This document shows, one piece after another, positions 5,656-6,290 of a DNA stretch of 6,290 bases; the first letter of the stretch is position 1; each line of letters begins with the position of its first letter. The DNA comes from Desulfitobacterium sp. (lineage in GTDB: Bacteria > Bacillota > Desulfitobacteriia > Desulfitobacteriales > Desulfitobacteriaceae). The position numbers were made by a program, and so were the translations under genes. The stretch is from positions 1-6,290 of the forward strand of contig JAAZLD010000509.1 of the NCBI GenBank assembly GCA_012799495.1, given 5' to 3'. The notes under the pieces are model-generated. The model had not been told where the DNA came from. It searched no databases and saw only the letters and a program-made list of their open reading frames with translations.

Positions 5656-5814
5656 CTAATGACATCAGTAGTGTACACAAAGAAGTATATCATTAACCTG
5701 TCTCCACATGGGTAAACGAGAAAAAAGTGTGCCATTTCACCTGTCCTCGTGGCTCAACGAGAAACAGGCGTGCCATCTGACCTGTCCCCGTGGCTCACCC
5801 GGTGGCTCAAGTGG
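5613..5814. repeat. Degenerate tandem repeat array, four copies of an ACYTGTCYC...RTGG core
   Basis: The gene-free stretch 5570-5915 is mostly this array. Core copies start at 5640, 5696, 5739 and 5780 (spacings 56, 43 and 41 bp). The left half is a 56-bp unit: TAGTGTATATAAAGGAGTAT at 5613 recurs in altered form at 5669 (TAGTGTACACAAAGAAGTAT). The right half is an exact-offset 41-bp pair, 5715-5755 and 5756-5796, which differ at about 6 of 41 positions. The pieces GTGGCTC at 5749 and 5790 and GTGGCTCA at 5802 extend it. The right half is GC-richer than its surroundings. On the minus strand the core reads GGGACAGGT or similar, a theme I associate with repetitive extragenic elements in Clostridia; that link is recollection, not something shown here. 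No coding frame is supported. Confidence 0.75.
5740..5768. repeat. Nested hairpin inside the repeat array
   Basis: CCTGT (5740-5744) pairs with ACAGG (5764-5768), and CTCGT (5746-5750) pairs with ACGAG (5757-5761). The loop is GGCTCA, and the two stems are separated by a 1-by-2 internal loop. There is no T-tract, so it is not a terminator. It spans the junction of the two 41-bp units. Confidence 0.55.
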
Positions 5815-5849
5815 TTTACTTGGCTTGCTTTAATATTACACTACTTTTT

Positions 5850-5903
5850 CTAGAAAGAAAAACTCTCCGAGGATTGGAAATCCACGGAGAGTGTGTTTTT
5901 CTT
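5850..5903 (-). terminator. Strong bidirectional terminator of the 81-aa protein gene
   Basis: ACTCTCCG (5862-5869) pairs perfectly with CGGAGAGT (5885-5892). An A-A mismatch and an inner GGAT/ATCC stem follow, around a 5-nt loop. On the minus strand the stem runs into TTTTTCTTTCTA, an excellent T-tract, about 24 bp past the stop of the 81-aa gene. On the plus strand it is followed by GTGTTTTTCTTT, so it can also stop transcription coming from the array side. Confidence 0.9.
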
Positions 5904-5915
5904 TGGTAAGTTAAC

Positions 5916-6161
5916 TTAGATACTGACAGCTAATTTGCTGGTAGTCCGGGCAGCAATGTGATTCATTACTTTCATTACAGTAGCTGGAGATTTAGTTAAT
6001 CTAACAACTCTATATTCCCTAGAAGTCTCACCATAATTATTTTGTAAATGGTTTAAGATCTGAACTTTCAAAGATGAAAATTTCCTTTGGTCATAGATAT
6101 TGTGTTTGCCCAGCTTATTAATTTCCTCGTGTAATGTTTTAAAATCGTATTTGTTATTCAT
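5916..6161 (-). CDS. Unrecognised basic small protein, 81 residues
   Basis: I do not recognise this protein. The N-terminal half (MNNKYDFKTLHEEINKLGKH) looks like a charged amphipathic helix, followed by RKFSSLKVQILNHLQNNYG. The second half is rich in R, K, T and V: SREYRVVRLTKSPATVMKVMNHIAARTTSKLAVSI. It is basic overall, with no signal peptide, no membrane segment and no cysteine, so a small soluble and possibly nucleic-acid-binding protein is conceivable, but no known domain can be named. The start at 6161 is preferred: GAGG at 6167-6170 is 5 nt upstream, and the longer frame begins with a GTG at 6197 that would lie about 3 nt from the predicted transcription start. It has its own near-consensus promoter and its own strong terminator, so it is a single-gene unit that is probably well expressed. 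Confidence 0.75.
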   Translation of the reverse strand: MNNKYDFKTLHEEINKLGKHNIYDQRKFSSLKVQILNHLQNNYGETSREYRVVRLTKSPATVMKVMNHIAARTTSKLAVSI

Positions 6162-6206
6162 AGGAACCTCTTTCTTTCTAAAAATAGATTTTTTCACACG
6201 AGGACT

Positions 6207-6235
6207 ATTCTAACAATGCTGGATTTAGTTGTCAA
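6207..6235 (-). promoter_or_regulatory. Near-consensus sigma-A promoter of the 81-aa protein gene
   Basis: On the minus strand TTGACA (6230-6235) is a perfect -35, TAGAAT (6207-6212) is one base off the -10 consensus, and the spacer is exactly 17 nt. Transcription should begin near 6200, giving a leader of about 39 nt. It is the best promoter in the window. Upstream, 6236-6290 shows no gene. Confidence 0.88.
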
Positions 6236-6290
6236 GGGTTAAATTGCATAACTTTGTAATTTATTAGAAGCAATTACTTCGACCATGTCA

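Noticed and set aside
5613..5814. CRISPR array
   Set aside because: The units are few, diverged and of changing length (56, 43 and 41 bp), with no constant repeat and unique spacers, and no cas gene is present.
6267..6280. Near-palindrome GAAGCAATTACTTC near the right edge
   Set aside because: The arms are only 4 bp and it is not placed with respect to a known promoter or gene; this is expected by chance in AT-rich DNA.

Overview
The window looks like an AT-rich chromosomal segment of an endospore-forming, menaquinone-making Firmicute, probably a Clostridia lineage of the Peptococcaceae/Desulfitobacterium type. The evidence is a YteA-family zinc-finger protein (a family known essentially from spore formers), a MenA prenyltransferase, a DUF5665-type membrane protein, strong AGGAGG-type ribosome binding sites and sigma-A-like promoters. 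The species call is inference. Nothing in the window looks like a phage, a complete transposon or a CRISPR array.

Layout, left to right. Positions 1-1813 hold three minus-strand genes read right to left: a sugar-isomerase-like TIM-barrel protein (1010-1813), a small DUF5665-like membrane protein (542-943) and a YteA-like protein cut by the window edge (1-471). A 268-bp gap (1814-2081) carries a degenerate 9-nt repeat and the terminator that closes menA. menA (2082-2975, minus) makes demethylmenaquinone. Facing away from it is a compact relBE-type toxin-antitoxin pair (3114-3604, plus) with its own promoter and a 17-bp palindrome over the -10 box. The toxin converges, with a 38-bp gap, on a minus-strand pair: an HI0933/BaiN-family flavoprotein (4331-5569) followed by a protein with papain/C39-like catalytic motifs (3643-4275).

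Upstream of the flavoprotein is a 346-bp gene-free stretch (5570-5915) with four degenerate tandem units sharing an ACYTGTCYC...RTGG core, inverted repeats and a nested hairpin. After it come a strong bidirectional terminator and a single-gene unit on the minus strand. That unit encodes an unrecognised basic 81-residue protein with a near-consensus promoter (TTGACA, 17 nt, TAGAAT).

In three places the start given here is shorter than the longest open frame because the ribosome binding site decides it: 4275, 5569 and 6161. The most interesting items are the repeat array, the self-contained 81-aa gene, the operator of the toxin-antitoxin pair, and the flavoprotein/peptidase-like pair. No clearly new multi-gene system is visible; most of the window is ordinary chromosomal content.
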